Shown here piece by piece: positions 9,842 through 19,323 of a stretch of 64,000 nucleotides of DNA. Both the position numbers and the translations under genes were made by a program. Source of the DNA: Lysinibacillus parviboronicapiens. GTDB lineage: Bacteria; Bacillota; Bacilli; Bacillales_A; Planococcaceae. The first letter of the stretch is position 1; every line of letters starts with the position of its first letter. Under the pieces are notes generated by a model. It was not told the DNA's origin. It saw only the letters and a program-made list of their open reading frames with translations, and ran no database searches. The DNA is taken from positions 248,001 to 312,000 of the forward strand of contig NZ_PYWI01000001.1 in the NCBI RefSeq assembly GCF_003049575.1. Reading direction: 5' to 3'.

Positions 9842-10730
9842 CTTGCACGACAGCTCCTCCAAATATCTTCGCCGCAAGTGCCTTCCCTGTTGGTGTTGCC
9901 GCTAGGCCACCACGCGCCGTTTCTTTTAAATTTGGACTCATCGACAAGCCGATACGATACATTGCTCCTATTACTTCATCACAAGGGATACGACTAGTGA
10001 CACCCGCAAGTGCCATATCTGCAGCAACAAGTGAGTTAGCAGCACCCATCGCATTACGCTTTACACAAGGCACTTCTACTAATCCTGCTACCGGATCACA
10101 AACGAGCCCTAGCATATTTTTAAGGGTAATCGCAAATCCTTCAGCACATTGCTGTGGTGTACCACCTGCCATCTCCACAATAGCAGCTGCTGCCATACCT
10201 GCCGCTGAACCAACCTCAGCCTGACAACCACCCTCAGCACCCGAAATAGAAGCATTATTGGCTACAACAAAACCAAAAGCACCCGATGTAAACAAATAAC
10301 GAATCATTTGTTCACGTGTTGGATTCAGCTTATTTTTCACTGCAAATAATGTACCTGGTACAACACCCGCTGAGCCAGCTGTCGGTGTTGCACAAATTGT
10401 ACCCATTGCCGCATTTACTTCATTTGTTGCAACCGCTTTACTAACAGCATCTAATAATAAATCCCCAGAAAGTGAATTCCCTTGTGCAATATAATTTTGA
10501 AGCAGTACGGCATCTCCGCCTGTCAAACCTGTCACAGACCGTACACCATTTAAACCACGTTCAACAGCTTCTTCCATAACCGTTAAATTACGGTCCATTT
10601 GCTGCATGATTTCTTCACGTGTCCGCCCACTTATTAACATTTCTTGCTCTATCATCAGTTCTGAAATTAATTTACCTTCTTGTTCTGCACGCGCAACAAG
10701 CTCGCGTACATTGTGAAACAATACGTCCAT
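9834..10730 (-). CDS. sdaAA: L-serine dehydratase, iron-sulfur-dependent, alpha subunit
   Basis: With SdaAB deaminates L-serine to pyruvate and ammonia using a 4Fe-4S cluster. The 298-residue protein contains the family motifs SGRTREEI, GTICATPTAGSAGVVPG, SGAEGGCQAEVGSA and LVCDPVAGLVEVPCVKRN, whose cysteines supply cluster ligands. It lies 14 bases after sdaAB and overlaps recG, so the three are probably co-transcribed from the sdaAB promoter. Confidence 0.96.
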   Translation of the reverse strand: MDVLFHNVRELVARAEQEGKLISELMIEQEMLISGRTREEIMQQMDRNLTVMEEAVERGLNGVRSVTGLTGGDAVLLQNYIAQGNSLSGDLLLDAVSKAVATNEVNAAMGTICATPTAGSAGVVPGTLFAVKNKLNPTREQMIRYLFTSGAFGFVVANNASISGAEGGCQAEVGSAAGMAAAAIVEMAGGTPQQCAEGFAITLKNMLGLVCDPVAGLVEVPCVKRNAMGAANSLVAADMALAGVTSRIPCDEVIGAMYRIGLSMSPNLKETARGGLAATPTGKALAAKIFGGAVVQGD

Positions 10731-10744
10731 ATTGTCACGCCTCC

Positions 10745-11407
10745 TTAGTTATTAATTTTCGACACTTTTGTAATATATGGTATTAAAGAAATCTGCTGTA
10801 ATATTTTATCTTCAATGTTTTGATCGACCTCAATCACCATTAGTGCAGTTAAACCACGTTCAATACGTGAAACCTCCATATGACCGATATTAACATCATG
10901 CATAGCCAAACAGTTTGCAACATTGGCAATACAGCCGGCGCGATCGTCATGTACCACAAGGATGGCTGGCATTCCTCCAGTCAATCGTAATTTGAAGCCG
11001 TTAACCTCACTTACTTCAATTTTACCACCGCCGATAGAAATTCCAACTACCGACATCTCCCCCTCGTCATCTCCTATGACAAGCCGTGCAGTATTCGGAT
11101 GTTCAGTATTTGCTGTTTCAGGAATGAATTCAAAAGCTAATCCCGCTTTTTCTGCATCTGCAAACGCTGTTTTAATACGCTCATCAAATGTATCATAATT
11201 TAATAAGCCACCAATAAGCGCAACATCTGTTCCATGCCCTCTATACGTTTCAGCAAAAGAACCATACAAATGAATCTTCGCCCATTTTGGCTGTCGTCCA
11301 AATAAATCTCGTGCAACTCTTCCTATACGCGCTGCACCTGCCGTATGAGAGGAAGAAGGCCCAATCATCACTGGTCCAATAATATCAAATACTGATGTAA
11401 ACTTCAT
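10745..11407 (-). CDS. sdaAB: L-serine dehydratase, iron-sulfur-dependent, beta subunit
   Basis: Regulatory and structural partner of SdaAA. The 220-residue protein begins with SVFDIIGPVMIGPSSSHTAGA, the serine dehydratase beta signature, and ends with an ACT domain from about residue 145 (AILVVHDDRAGCIANVANCLAMHD). It is preceded by a strong ribosome binding site (GAGGGG) and the promoter at 11,473-11,501. Confidence 0.96.
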   Translation of the reverse strand: MKFTSVFDIIGPVMIGPSSSHTAGAARIGRVARDLFGRQPKWAKIHLYGSFAETYRGHGTDVALIGGLLNYDTFDERIKTAFADAEKAGLAFEFIPETANTEHPNTARLVIGDDEGEMSVVGISIGGGKIEVSEVNGFKLRLTGGMPAILVVHDDRAGCIANVANCLAMHDVNIGHMEVSRIERGLTALMVIEVDQNIEDKILQQISLIPYITKVSKINN

Positions 11408-11472
11408 ACAAGCACCCCTCTATTCTATTCATATAATAATATTTATTTTTATTTATATCATGCTTGATAGTT

Positions 11473-11501
11473 ACTATAAAAGTAAAGCAATACTTTATCA
11501 A
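11473..11501 (-). promoter_or_regulatory. Sigma-A promoter of sdaAB-sdaAA-recG
   Basis: Minus strand: -35 TTGATA (11496-11501), 17-base spacer, -10 TATAGT (11473-11478), about 65 bases upstream of sdaAB. Apart from this and the fakA terminator I see nothing in the 11,408-11,756 gap. Confidence 0.7.
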
Positions 11502-11689
11502 CTTTCAGAAAATTAACACTACTATAACTTCCTTTTGTAAACCCGTTATTATTTTTGTCTTTCTCCCTAATACACTCATTTCTCAAAGCCAATAAACCAG
11601 TATTTGTAAATACCTCATCCTCTGGACGCGTACATTCAACGAACTATTTCCCGCTAATCTAGTTATATACTTATACATAATATCCCGTT

Positions 11690-11727
11690 AGCATAAACAA
11701 AAGCAGTACACAACTTGTGCACTGCTT
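11690..11727 (-). terminator. Terminator after fakA
   Basis: Minus strand hairpin AAGCAGTGCACAA paired with TTGTGTACTGCTT (one G-T wobble), followed by TTGTTT, 30 bases after the fakA stop. Confidence 0.7.
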
Positions 11728-11756
11728 CGCCTGATACATTTCAAGGGTATTGTTAA

Positions 11757-13406
11757 TTATTCTACCGAAATAATATATGGATATAATCCTTGTTTACCAT
11801 TAAATAGCTCGACTTCTACATCCGGGTAGCTTTCTTCGATAAATTTCACTAAAGTAGTTGCGTTTTCTTCAGTTGTATCCTCACCATAAATGATTGTCAC
11901 AATTTCAGCTTCTTCATCAACTAAATCAGTAATAACTTTCTCAGCAGCATCTTTTAATGCTGGTGTCGATAGCACAATTTTCCCTTCTGCAAGTGCCATG
12001 AAATCATCCTTATGGATTTCTACACCATCAATTGACGTATCACGAACCGCATAGGTTACCTGTCCTGTTTTCACGTTAGCTATTGCATCTGTCATTGTTG
12101 CTCGGTTCACGTCTACAGTCGCTTCCGGATTAAATGATAAGATTGCAGCCATCCCTTGAGGGATAGTTTTTGTCGGTACTACTGCCGCTTCAATATCAAG
12201 AAGCTCTACAGCTTGTTCCGCTGCCATCACAATATTTTTATTGTTTGGTAAAATCAATACTTTTTCTGCACCAATTTCTTGTACAGCCTTTACGATATCC
12301 TCAGTTGAAGGGTTCATTGTTTGCCCACCTTCAATGACATAGGAAGCCCCAATCGAACGAAGTAATTCAGCAACGCCTTCACCCATTGCAATCGTCACAA
12401 TTGCATATGGATGTTTTTCAGCTTTTTTTGTTGAGGTAGGCGCTTTATGGTCTTCTCCAACAATGGCAGAATGTTGTTCACGCATATTGTCGACCTTAAT
12501 TTTCATTAAACTACCGTATTTTTGGCCCATAGCTAAAACAGCACCTGGTTGTTCTGAATGAATATGCACTTTCGCAATTTCCTCATCTGATATAACAAGT
12601 AATGAATCACCTAGGGGATTCAATTCGGTACGGAATTGTTCCTCACTAAACGGCTCTTTACCTTCTTCAAAACGCACCATAATTTCTGTACAATAACCGA
12701 ACTCAATATCCGCTGTATTCATGAAATCTTGCGCTCTATGATGTTCGGCATTGATTAAATCATCTAGTGTAGCATCGTTTTTCTTAGGTAGTGGCTCACC
12801 TTTCAACGAAGCTAAGAAACCTTCGTAAACAAATAGTAAACCTTGCCCACCACTATCCACAACGCCTACTTCCTTCAGTACTGGAAGTAAATCTGGCGTG
12901 CGTCCTAATGAAGCCTTTGCTTCCGCAGTGAAAGCCTCCATTACAGCAATGATATCGTTTTCAGTTTCTGCTACCTCGACACCTTTTTTCGCAGCTTCAC
13001 GCGCAACAGTCAAAATCGTTCCTTCAACTGGCTTCATAACCGCTTTATAGGCTGTATCAACACCTGCTTGGAAGGCATCTGCAAAGCCCTTAGCATCAAT
13101 TGTAGCTTCTTTTTCAATAAATTTACCAAAGCCACGGAAAAGTTGAGATAAGATAACCCCAGAATTCCCACGCGCACCCATAAGTAAGCCTTTTGATAAA
13201 GCTTGTGCTGTTTTCCCGATATGTTCTGATGCTTGAAGTTCTGTTTCTTTCGCTCCAGATGTCATCGATAAGTTCATGTTTGTTCCTGTATCACCATCTG
13301 GTACTGGGAATACATTTAATGAATCTACATAATTTGCATTTTGGAATAGATGATGCGCTCCCATTTGCACCATCTCTGCAAATTTTAATCCGTCTAATGA
13401 CTGCAT
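11757..13406 (-). CDS. fakA: Fatty acid kinase ATP-binding subunit FakA (YloV, DAK2/DegV-like)
   Basis: ATP-binding component of the kinase that phosphorylates free fatty acids presented by FakB proteins. The 549-residue protein has an N-terminal DhaL domain with the ATP/Mg-binding motif PVPDGDTGTNMNLS (about residue 34) and GARGNSGVILSQLFRGF, a middle linker, and a C-terminal DegV-like domain starting about residue 330. It follows yloU by 18 bases, the standard Firmicutes arrangement. Confidence 0.94.
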   Translation of the reverse strand: MQSLDGLKFAEMVQMGAHHLFQNANYVDSLNVFPVPDGDTGTNMNLSMTSGAKETELQASEHIGKTAQALSKGLLMGARGNSGVILSQLFRGFGKFIEKEATIDAKGFADAFQAGVDTAYKAVMKPVEGTILTVAREAAKKGVEVAETENDIIAVMEAFTAEAKASLGRTPDLLPVLKEVGVVDSGGQGLLFVYEGFLASLKGEPLPKKNDATLDDLINAEHHRAQDFMNTADIEFGYCTEIMVRFEEGKEPFSEEQFRTELNPLGDSLLVISDEEIAKVHIHSEQPGAVLAMGQKYGSLMKIKVDNMREQHSAIVGEDHKAPTSTKKAEKHPYAIVTIAMGEGVAELLRSIGASYVIEGGQTMNPSTEDIVKAVQEIGAEKVLILPNNKNIVMAAEQAVELLDIEAAVVPTKTIPQGMAAILSFNPEATVDVNRATMTDAIANVKTGQVTYAVRDTSIDGVEIHKDDFMALAEGKIVLSTPALKDAAEKVITDLVDEEAEIVTIIYGEDTTEENATTLVKFIEESYPDVEVELFNGKQGLYPYIISVE

Positions 13407-13424
13407 TCGATTTAGTTCCTCCTC

Positions 13425-13787
13425 TTACACATTCGCTACACGAACGCCCTGCACAAAGATATTGACAGATTTCACGCTCATACCCAATGTTTTATCAACT
13501 GTATATTTCACTTTCGATTGTACTTGATAAGCAACTTCCGAAATTTTCGTCCCGTAACTAACAATAATGTACATATCAATATGTAAATCTTCGTCTTGTT
13601 GTCGAATAACAACACCTTTAGCAAAGTTCTCTTTGCGTAAAATATCAGTTAGACCATCACGAATTTGATGTTTAGATGCCATGCCAACAATACCGTAGCA
13701 TTCTATAGCAGCGCCACCAGCAATTTGTGCAAGTACATCCGTCGAAATATCAATTTGGCCGAATTCGTTATTTAATTCAATTGACAT
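13425..13787 (-). CDS. yloU: Asp23/Gls24 family envelope stress response protein YloU
   Basis: Small Asp23-family protein, conserved next to fakA in Firmicutes; exact role not established. The start at 13787 (MSIELNNEFGQIDIS, 120 residues) is preceded by CAAGGGGGCATTTCT and fits the family length; the frame also runs 15 codons upstream to 13832. It contains the conserved IAGGAAIECYGIVGMASK core and the C-terminal VNIFVQGVRV strand. Confidence 0.93.
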   Translation of the reverse strand: MSIELNNEFGQIDISTDVLAQIAGGAAIECYGIVGMASKHQIRDGLTDILRKENFAKGVVIRQQDEDLHIDMYIIVSYGTKISEVAYQVQSKVKYTVDKTLGMSVKSVNIFVQGVRVANV

Positions 13788-13822
13788 AGAAATGCCCCCT
13801 TGGCTCTTTTTGACTAAATTAC

Positions 13823-13852
13823 ATTGTACCACTTTGGATATACATTAAGCAA
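13823..13852 (-). promoter_or_regulatory. Sigma-A promoter of yloU-fakA
   Basis: Minus strand: -35 TTGCTT (13847-13852), 18-base spacer, -10 TACAAT (13823-13828), ending 36 bases upstream of the yloU start. Confidence 0.7.
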
Positions 13853-14190
13853 CCTAAGAAGCCCTGAAAGCGCACTGTATCAACGTTTCAAGCTTACAAA
13901 AGGAAAAAATATACAGGTAGAATTTGTGCTCCTTCGAAAACTACTGTTTTTACATGGTAAATGGTTGCGGTTGTTTTGCTTCATCGTCGTTTGAATATGT
14001 TGTAAATTTAAAACTTTGGCACCACATCCCTATACTGACTGTGTCGACATCAGCTATTGGTGAACGCTCTAACATTTAATTCCGCAAATGAACGATAGGT
14101 AAATATTTGTTTTTCATGTCCCTCTCCCTATTACAGAATACTCCCAATAAATTATCTTGCTAATTTCAATAAATGTAAAGATATGAAAAA
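13853..14190. other. Non-coding stretch at the insertion boundary
   Basis: About 340 bases with no credible gene or known repeat. It marks the left boundary between conserved yloU and the accessory arginine region; in the usual order rpmB would stand here. Confidence 0.4.
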
Positions 14191-14196
14191 GGGTAC

Positions 14197-14230
14197 AAAA
14201 AAGCTGGTACTTTTAGCACCAGCTTTTTTT
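14197..14230. terminator. Terminator after the rocB-like gene (bidirectional)
   Basis: Perfect stem AAAAAAGCTGGT / ACCAGCTTTTTT around the loop ACTTTTAGC, with A and T tracts on both sides, 20 bases past the rocB-like stop. Confidence 0.85.
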
Positions 14231-14248
14231 CATCTATTATATGACTTT

Positions 14249-15856
14249 TTAAAATAGACTCTTTATAAGCGTGTCAATCATAACAGGCATCTCCTTAAAT
14301 GCACTGTCAACATGTAGCCGTTCTGTTTTCTGATGTGCATCTTTTCCAAAAGGACCAACATTCAAAACAGGCCCTTTTAACGCTGTCATCGCTTCAAATG
14401 GAATGCTGTACGTATCACCCCAAACAGGCGTATTTCGCTCAAATGCTACCCAACCATTGGCATCATCTGCATAGTTGACATAGCTCAAATCACAAATTCC
14501 ATTAAAATAATGAATCTGTTCTATTTCAATATGAAACGTTTTTGCTGTTTCTTTCATTAATTCGATAGATTTAATAATAAGCGCATTATCAGATGAATTG
14601 ATAGCAGGATAGTAAGGTGGTGCATATAACAGAACAGTTGCAGGTGTTAGCTCTTGGCATCGAATCATAAGCTGATCTACAATGCGGATGGATTTCTCAC
14701 GATCATCCCAAGCATTATTTTCAAGCACTTTCTGTTTTATACACTGAACCTCTTCCACACCTATTTTATTTATTGCATGCTCTAATAATGTCTCATAACG
14801 AAGCACTCTCACTTTTCCAACACCCTTTACCCGCTCACGTTCACAAATTTCTTTGTAATGCATATTACAAGTAGCCATCGCTTCTTTTGCTACGTGTTCA
14901 AAGATTTCCATCACCTCAGACGCTGTACGCTTCATTAAAAAAACATTGTACAGAGCGGCTGCTCGATAAGGTGTTTGTGTGGAATATTCCATTTTCAAAT
15001 CCTTTAACTGTAAAGAGACTGGGAGTGGCGTACTTTCGCCAAGATCTGTTTCACGGAAAATAGGGTTCCATTCCATATACTGTGTCATATATGAGGCAAT
15101 ATAATTCGCCGTCATTCCTTTTAAAGGTTCGCCTACATGTGTCTCTTTTCCATAGAATAAAGCAGCTGGCATAATTTTACCAATTGTTCCTGAATAAATA
15201 TATTCATTTATATCCGATGGACCTTGTGAAAAAGAAGGTTCACTATTTAAAAATAATTTGTAGGTTAGACCATGCTGCTTTCGTAACTTTACAAGCTCAA
15301 CAACTGCTGCACGCATACCAGCAGAGTTCACTTCCTCATCCGGTACCGCTGTTAATATCAGGTTAATTGGCCACTGCTCAATGCTTGCTTTTTCAAGTAG
15401 TTGCATATGTAGAGCCAGTCCCATCTTCATATCCATCGTCCCACGACCAAATAAATAATTTCCCGATTCTAAGTCGATTCTCGCCTCTTCCGGTAAGTCT
15501 TTTTTATATTTTGGTTCCATTAGCTTTTTTGTCAACTCTTCAGGATAAAAAGCAAAGGGCTCTAGTTCACCATACTCTTCCGTATGAACAGTGTCGAAAT
15601 GGCTAATCAAAACAACCGTTTCTGTTGCTGTCGGATGTTTGTACAATGCTGTTACAGCATTTCTTCCAAGACCTGCATCATGTAACATAATTTGATTTGG
15701 ATTTTCTCTAAAATAAGAAAGCGATTGCAACATCGTTTTTAATTTATAGGCAAATTCATTTTCACCTGCTGTTAATGTTCTACTTTCCCAACTTACAATT
15801 TCGCATAATAAGGCACGTAGTTTTTCAGGTGTATTCCATACGTAGTTATTCATCAT
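14249..15856 (-). CDS. rocB: M20-family peptidase, RocB-like arginine utilisation protein
   Basis: M20 zinc-peptidase family member resembling RocB of the Bacillus arginine catabolic system; its exact reaction is not established. The 535-residue protein shows the metal-site motifs LISHFDTVHTEE (about residue 82), GRGTMDMKMGLA and AVPDEEVNSAGMRAA, with a late metal-site region near GPFGKDAHQKTERL. It is the last gene of a minus-strand operon with a RocE-type permease and two amidinohydrolase-fold enzymes, which supports a role in arginine or methylarginine use. It could start at either of the two leading Met codons. The symbol is by homology only. Confidence 0.8.
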   Translation of the reverse strand: MMNNYVWNTPEKLRALLCEIVSWESRTLTAGENEFAYKLKTMLQSLSYFRENPNQIMLHDAGLGRNAVTALYKHPTATETVVLISHFDTVHTEEYGELEPFAFYPEELTKKLMEPKYKKDLPEEARIDLESGNYLFGRGTMDMKMGLALHMQLLEKASIEQWPINLILTAVPDEEVNSAGMRAAVVELVKLRKQHGLTYKLFLNSEPSFSQGPSDINEYIYSGTIGKIMPAALFYGKETHVGEPLKGMTANYIASYMTQYMEWNPIFRETDLGESTPLPVSLQLKDLKMEYSTQTPYRAAALYNVFLMKRTASEVMEIFEHVAKEAMATCNMHYKEICERERVKGVGKVRVLRYETLLEHAINKIGVEEVQCIKQKVLENNAWDDREKSIRIVDQLMIRCQELTPATVLLYAPPYYPAINSSDNALIIKSIELMKETAKTFHIEIEQIHYFNGICDLSYVNYADDANGWVAFERNTPVWGDTYSIPFEAMTALKGPVLNVGPFGKDAHQKTERLHVDSAFKEMPVMIDTLIKSLF

Positions 15857-15926
15857 AATTCTCCTTTATCCTTGTGTGGGCAACCCTTTTTAATGTAAAT
15901 CAAGTGGTTCCTCATTTTTTATGTTC

Positions 15927-17321
15927 TTATTTAGAAGAAACTGTATTCGTTTTACTCAATTTAAATTTATAGAAAAGCATACAAGCTATAAAAAAGCCAA
16001 TGCCATAAAGCAAACCAATTCGTTGGGTTGGATCGAATGCTAAAAATATAAGAATTAGTACACAAAAGCTAATACAAAACAAAGGAATTAGTGGATAAAA
16101 GGGTGTTTTAAATTTCAAGTCTTCCACCTTTCCTCCTGCTTTCACATAACGATGACGGAACATTAATTGCGATGTGGCAATACCCATCCATGAAATTGTA
16201 ACCGCAATTCCCGCAATTGACATGAGTAAAACAAATACTGTATCTGCTTCCATCACACTCGTTAATAACGATAAAAGGGAGAACAGCATCGTGAAAATAA
16301 GCGCATTTAATGGTACTTTATTGTTTGTCAGACGTCCAAATAGTTTTGGAGCCATTCCCTCTTTTGACATCGACCAGAGTAAACGAGTAGAAGCATAGAG
16401 ACATGAGTTACCTACTGATAGAATTGCTGTCAAAATGACAAAGTTCATAATGCCAGCTGCATAAGGAACACCTGCTATTTTCATCAATGTCACGAAAGGA
16501 CTTTCAAGTAGTCCAAGTTCAGATGCTGGGAAGATTGCAGATAATACAATAATGGAGGCGATATAAAATACAATAATTCTAAAAAGAATGGTCCGTATTG
16601 CCCTTGGGATATTCTTTTCTGGATTTTCAGTTTCTCCAGCCGCAATTCCTACTAGCTCCGAGCCTTGATAAGAGAAAATAACGTTCATCATCGTTACAAA
16701 TATAATAGCAATCCCTGCTGGAAATAACCCTGTGGGTGCTAAGTTCGTTAAATGAGGTGTTGGACGATCTGCCAATGGTATAAAGCCAAATATAGCTGCT
16801 GCACCTATAATGATAAAAGCTATAACTGCAACGACTTTAATACTCGCAAACCAAAACTCTGCTTCTGCAAACCCTTTAGTCGTCAGGGCATTTAATACAA
16901 ACAACAGCACCATGAAAACAGCACACCAAATCCAAATAGGAATATCAGGAAACCAATGTTGCATCAATATCCCTGCTGCGGTAAATTCCACCCCTGCTGT
17001 GGCAGCAGAACCTACAAAGTACATCCATCCTAAAGAAAAGCCCGCTGCTGGATTTATAAAACGGGTTGCATATGTTTGAAAAGAGCCGGTTACTGGCATA
17101 TACACAGCCAATTCTCCAAGACAATTCATTACCATATATAATATGAAACCACCACATAAATAACCTATTAATGCTCCACCTGGACCCGCTTGATTAATTG
17201 TATAACCGACATTTAAAAATAATCCTGTTCCAATAACTCCACCTAGTGATAGCATTAATAAATGACGACTCTTCATTGAACGATTCAATAAAATATTTTG
17301 TTGTTGCTCCCCTTTACCCAA
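15927..17321 (-). CDS. rocE: Amino acid permease, RocE/RocC type
   Basis: APC-superfamily, proton-coupled amino acid importer in the cytoplasmic membrane. The 464-residue protein begins with the AAT-family motif NRSMKSRHLLMLSLGGVIG and has about 12 hydrophobic segments. Characteristic runs such as GPGGALIGYLCGG, GSFQTYATRFI and LKFKTPFYPLIPL closely recall the B. subtilis arginine/ornithine permeases RocE and RocC. Placement between DDAH and the RocB-like gene suggests uptake of arginine, ornithine or a methylated arginine. Substrate is inferred. Confidence 0.8.
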   Translation of the reverse strand: MGKGEQQQNILLNRSMKSRHLLMLSLGGVIGTGLFLNVGYTINQAGPGGALIGYLCGGFILYMVMNCLGELAVYMPVTGSFQTYATRFINPAAGFSLGWMYFVGSAATAGVEFTAAGILMQHWFPDIPIWIWCAVFMVLLFVLNALTTKGFAEAEFWFASIKVVAVIAFIIIGAAAIFGFIPLADRPTPHLTNLAPTGLFPAGIAIIFVTMMNVIFSYQGSELVGIAAGETENPEKNIPRAIRTILFRIIVFYIASIIVLSAIFPASELGLLESPFVTLMKIAGVPYAAGIMNFVILTAILSVGNSCLYASTRLLWSMSKEGMAPKLFGRLTNNKVPLNALIFTMLFSLLSLLTSVMEADTVFVLLMSIAGIAVTISWMGIATSQLMFRHRYVKAGGKVEDLKFKTPFYPLIPLFCISFCVLILIFLAFDPTQRIGLLYGIGFFIACMLFYKFKLSKTNTVSSK

Positions 17322-17391
17322 CGTCCATCCCCTCTTTCACATTCTTCGCGCTATCTAAATAACAAATATTCTGATATCTAAAATTATAAGC

Positions 17392-17428
17392 ACCCAATCA
17401 ATTTTTTCTGAAAAACAAATTGATTGGG
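17392..17428 (-). terminator. Intercistronic hairpin between ddaH and the permease gene
   Basis: Long stem CCCAATCAATTT / AAATTGATTGGG with a poor U-tract (TGCTTATAATTTT) on the minus strand; more likely a partial terminator or mRNA-stability hairpin than a full stop. Confidence 0.5.
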
Positions 17429-17456
17429 CTTTAGTTTGTTTAGTTACTATAGTGAA

Positions 17457-18218
17457 TTAAAAACGTAATGATAAGCAGCTTAATCCACCATCATGTTTTC
17501 TGAACTCAGACATGTCAAGTTCAATTGTTTTATAGCCTAATTCATTTAGCTTACGATTCGTTTCTAGATAGCCAGCCGGAATAATCACATAATCGTTCAC
17601 TTGAATACAGTTTGCAGAATACTCATCTTCTTTTGGTATGATAATTTTTTCATAGGAAGCGAAAGCTGGATGATCAATAAATTCCCCCGCAAGGACCATA
17701 CGATTTTCACCCACATAGGCGATGCCTGTTTTTAAATGGAAGAATTCTTTTAATGGAATAATCGTAGCTTCATAACCTTCTTTTTCAACGATTTCCTTGA
17801 ATTGACGCGCTCCTTCTTCATTCGTACGGTCAGAAATACCAACATAAAATTTCTTTTCAGCTTGTAATACATCTCCGCCATCGAGTGTTCCTGGTGCTTT
17901 GATATAGTGTATTTTGTTATAAAAATTTTTTACTGCTGGTTCTATATCTTCAATTTCACGGTTACGTGCATCCGCACCAGGATTGGAAATAATAGCAAAT
18001 TCAGACGTCAATACTGCTGTATCCTCTACAAAAGTAGAATCTGGAAATGCTTCATTTGCTGGAAGGTGCGTTACTTCCACCCCACATTTTTTCAATGCTT
18101 CAACATAACGGTTGTGCTGTTCAAATAATTCTTCTAAATTCGGTTTTCCAAGATTACTCGTTGTTAAACCGTTGATATAACTATTACCTGGTGTTTTTAC
18201 AATGACATTTTTAAACAT
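17457..18218 (-). CDS. ddaH: N(G),N(G)-dimethylarginine dimethylaminohydrolase (DDAH)
   Basis: Amidinohydrolase-fold enzyme expected to hydrolyse methylated arginines to citrulline and methylamines. The 253-residue protein has the substrate-site segment PDSTFVEDTAVL, the conserved LDGGDVL, the catalytic His in FFHLKTGIAYVG, and the C-terminal catalytic Cys in DGGLSCLSLRF. Length matches bacterial DDAH (about 255). It stands 16 bases after a second amidinohydrolase-fold gene. Arginine deiminase-type activity is the main alternative, but short size and motif layout favour DDAH. Confidence 0.85.
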   Translation of the reverse strand: MFKNVIVKTPGNSYINGLTTSNLGKPNLEELFEQHNRYVEALKKCGVEVTHLPANEAFPDSTFVEDTAVLTSEFAIISNPGADARNREIEDIEPAVKNFYNKIHYIKAPGTLDGGDVLQAEKKFYVGISDRTNEEGARQFKEIVEKEGYEATIIPLKEFFHLKTGIAYVGENRMVLAGEFIDHPAFASYEKIIIPKEDEYSANCIQVNDYVIIPAGYLETNRKLNELGYKTIELDMSEFRKHDGGLSCLSLRF

Positions 18219-18234
18219 ATGAATCGTCTCCTTT

Positions 18235-19107
18235 TTATCCTCTAATTACTGGACAAGTTAGACACGTTGGTCCACCTGTTCCTTTTACCGAAATTTCTTC
18301 ACCCTTATATTCATAAACTGTAGCGCCTGCGTCCAATAATTGTTTCTTTGTAGAAGGATTTCCGGTTGGAATCACGCAAACTCTCGGCGCAAGTGCTAAC
18401 ACATTACAGCCTAAAGTGTCATATTCTTCTTTAGGCACTTCAATGAGCTGTATACCCTTTTCGATAATGAGCTGACGGAAAAATACTGGCATTAATCGTG
18501 AATGGACGACAGCCAAATCCTTGTCCACCATACTGATGAAGGACATCAGATGTAGACACTCTGCTTCCCCTAAATCGTGTGGTAGTTGTACGACAATAAA
18601 TTCGTCAACAAAGTCAGCGGTAATTTCTTTTAATTGACGGATTGCTTCATCATTCGTGCGGTAGCCACGTCCAACAACAAGTGTTCGGTCATCTAGCCAC
18701 ACAATATCCCCGCCATCTGAAACTGCTTGTCCCGTTAATTCTCCGATAACAGGGATACCCTGTTGTGCTAAATAGGCTTTATATGCAGCCGCTTCAGGTT
18801 GTCTTAATTTCTTTCCAGATTTTAAAATGATGGCACCACGTGGTGTAAATTTTACAGGGTCATGTGCATATAGCGAATCTAACCCCACACCATTTGAAAC
18901 TGGTAAATAATCAATTTTATCTACATATTTTTCGAGAATTGCCATAAATTCAGCATATTCTCTTACAGCCTCACTAAAATTAGGCTCTGATAGGTAGTTA
19001 AATGTTTGCCATTCATCGCTAAGATATTCTTGGCTTTTGAAAGCCTCTTTTGGATGTTTTACAATTACGTGTTTTAAAGGTGCATACATTGAAGAACAAT
19101 AATGCAT
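18235..19107 (-). CDS. Arginine deiminase/DDAH-superfamily amidinohydrolase
   Basis: A second enzyme of the guanidino-group-modifying fold, 290 residues. Visible motifs are the GGDIVWLDDRTLVVGRGYRTN loop, an acidic/His region LGEAECLHLMSF, and the C-terminal active-site Cys region TGGPTCLTCPVIRG. Bacillus relatives are labelled dimethylarginine dimethylaminohydrolase-like; whether it acts on methylarginine, arginine or another guanidino compound cannot be told. The ATG at 19107 is preferred over the upstream GTG at 19116, which overlaps the Shine-Dalgarno AAAAGGGGTGA. First gene of the operon, downstream of a strong promoter and the palindromic operator. Confidence 0.75.
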   Translation of the reverse strand: MHYCSSMYAPLKHVIVKHPKEAFKSQEYLSDEWQTFNYLSEPNFSEAVREYAEFMAILEKYVDKIDYLPVSNGVGLDSLYAHDPVKFTPRGAIILKSGKKLRQPEAAAYKAYLAQQGIPVIGELTGQAVSDGGDIVWLDDRTLVVGRGYRTNDEAIRQLKEITADFVDEFIVVQLPHDLGEAECLHLMSFISMVDKDLAVVHSRLMPVFFRQLIIEKGIQLIEVPKEEYDTLGCNVLALAPRVCVIPTGNPSTKKQLLDAGATVYEYKGEEISVKGTGGPTCLTCPVIRG

Positions 19108-19120
19108 TCCCTTCACCCCT

Positions 19121-19157
19121 TTTCCGTATAGTGGAAAACGTTTCCGTTTAGAGGAAA
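19121..19157 (-). promoter_or_regulatory. Tandem palindromic operator, probably for the divergent IclR regulator
   Basis: Two palindromes TTTCC-N7-GGAAA (19121-19137 and 19141-19157) with centres 20 bases apart. Between them the half-sites form a third perfect palindrome, GGAAAACGTTTCC (19133-19145). They lie just downstream of the likely transcription start of the amidinohydrolase operon, as expected for repression. Assignment to the adjacent IclR protein is inferred. Confidence 0.75.
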
Positions 19158-19169
19158 GTTTATATGAAA

Positions 19170-19198
19170 AATATATGTGTTTTATGTTATACTGTCAA
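19170..19198 (-). promoter_or_regulatory. Sigma-A promoter of the arginine-derivative operon
   Basis: Minus strand: -35 TTGACA (19193-19198, perfect), 17-base spacer, -10 TATATT (19170-19175). Confidence 0.85.
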
Positions 19199-19323
19199 TA
19201 TATTTAGAAAAATTTTTATATTCCATCACTTTCGAATGGCATGATTGTACAGCGCAACCATTATGTAGCTAGACGTGGGTAGAGAATAAAAATAAAATAG
19301 AAGTAGAGGAGGTGGTACAACAT

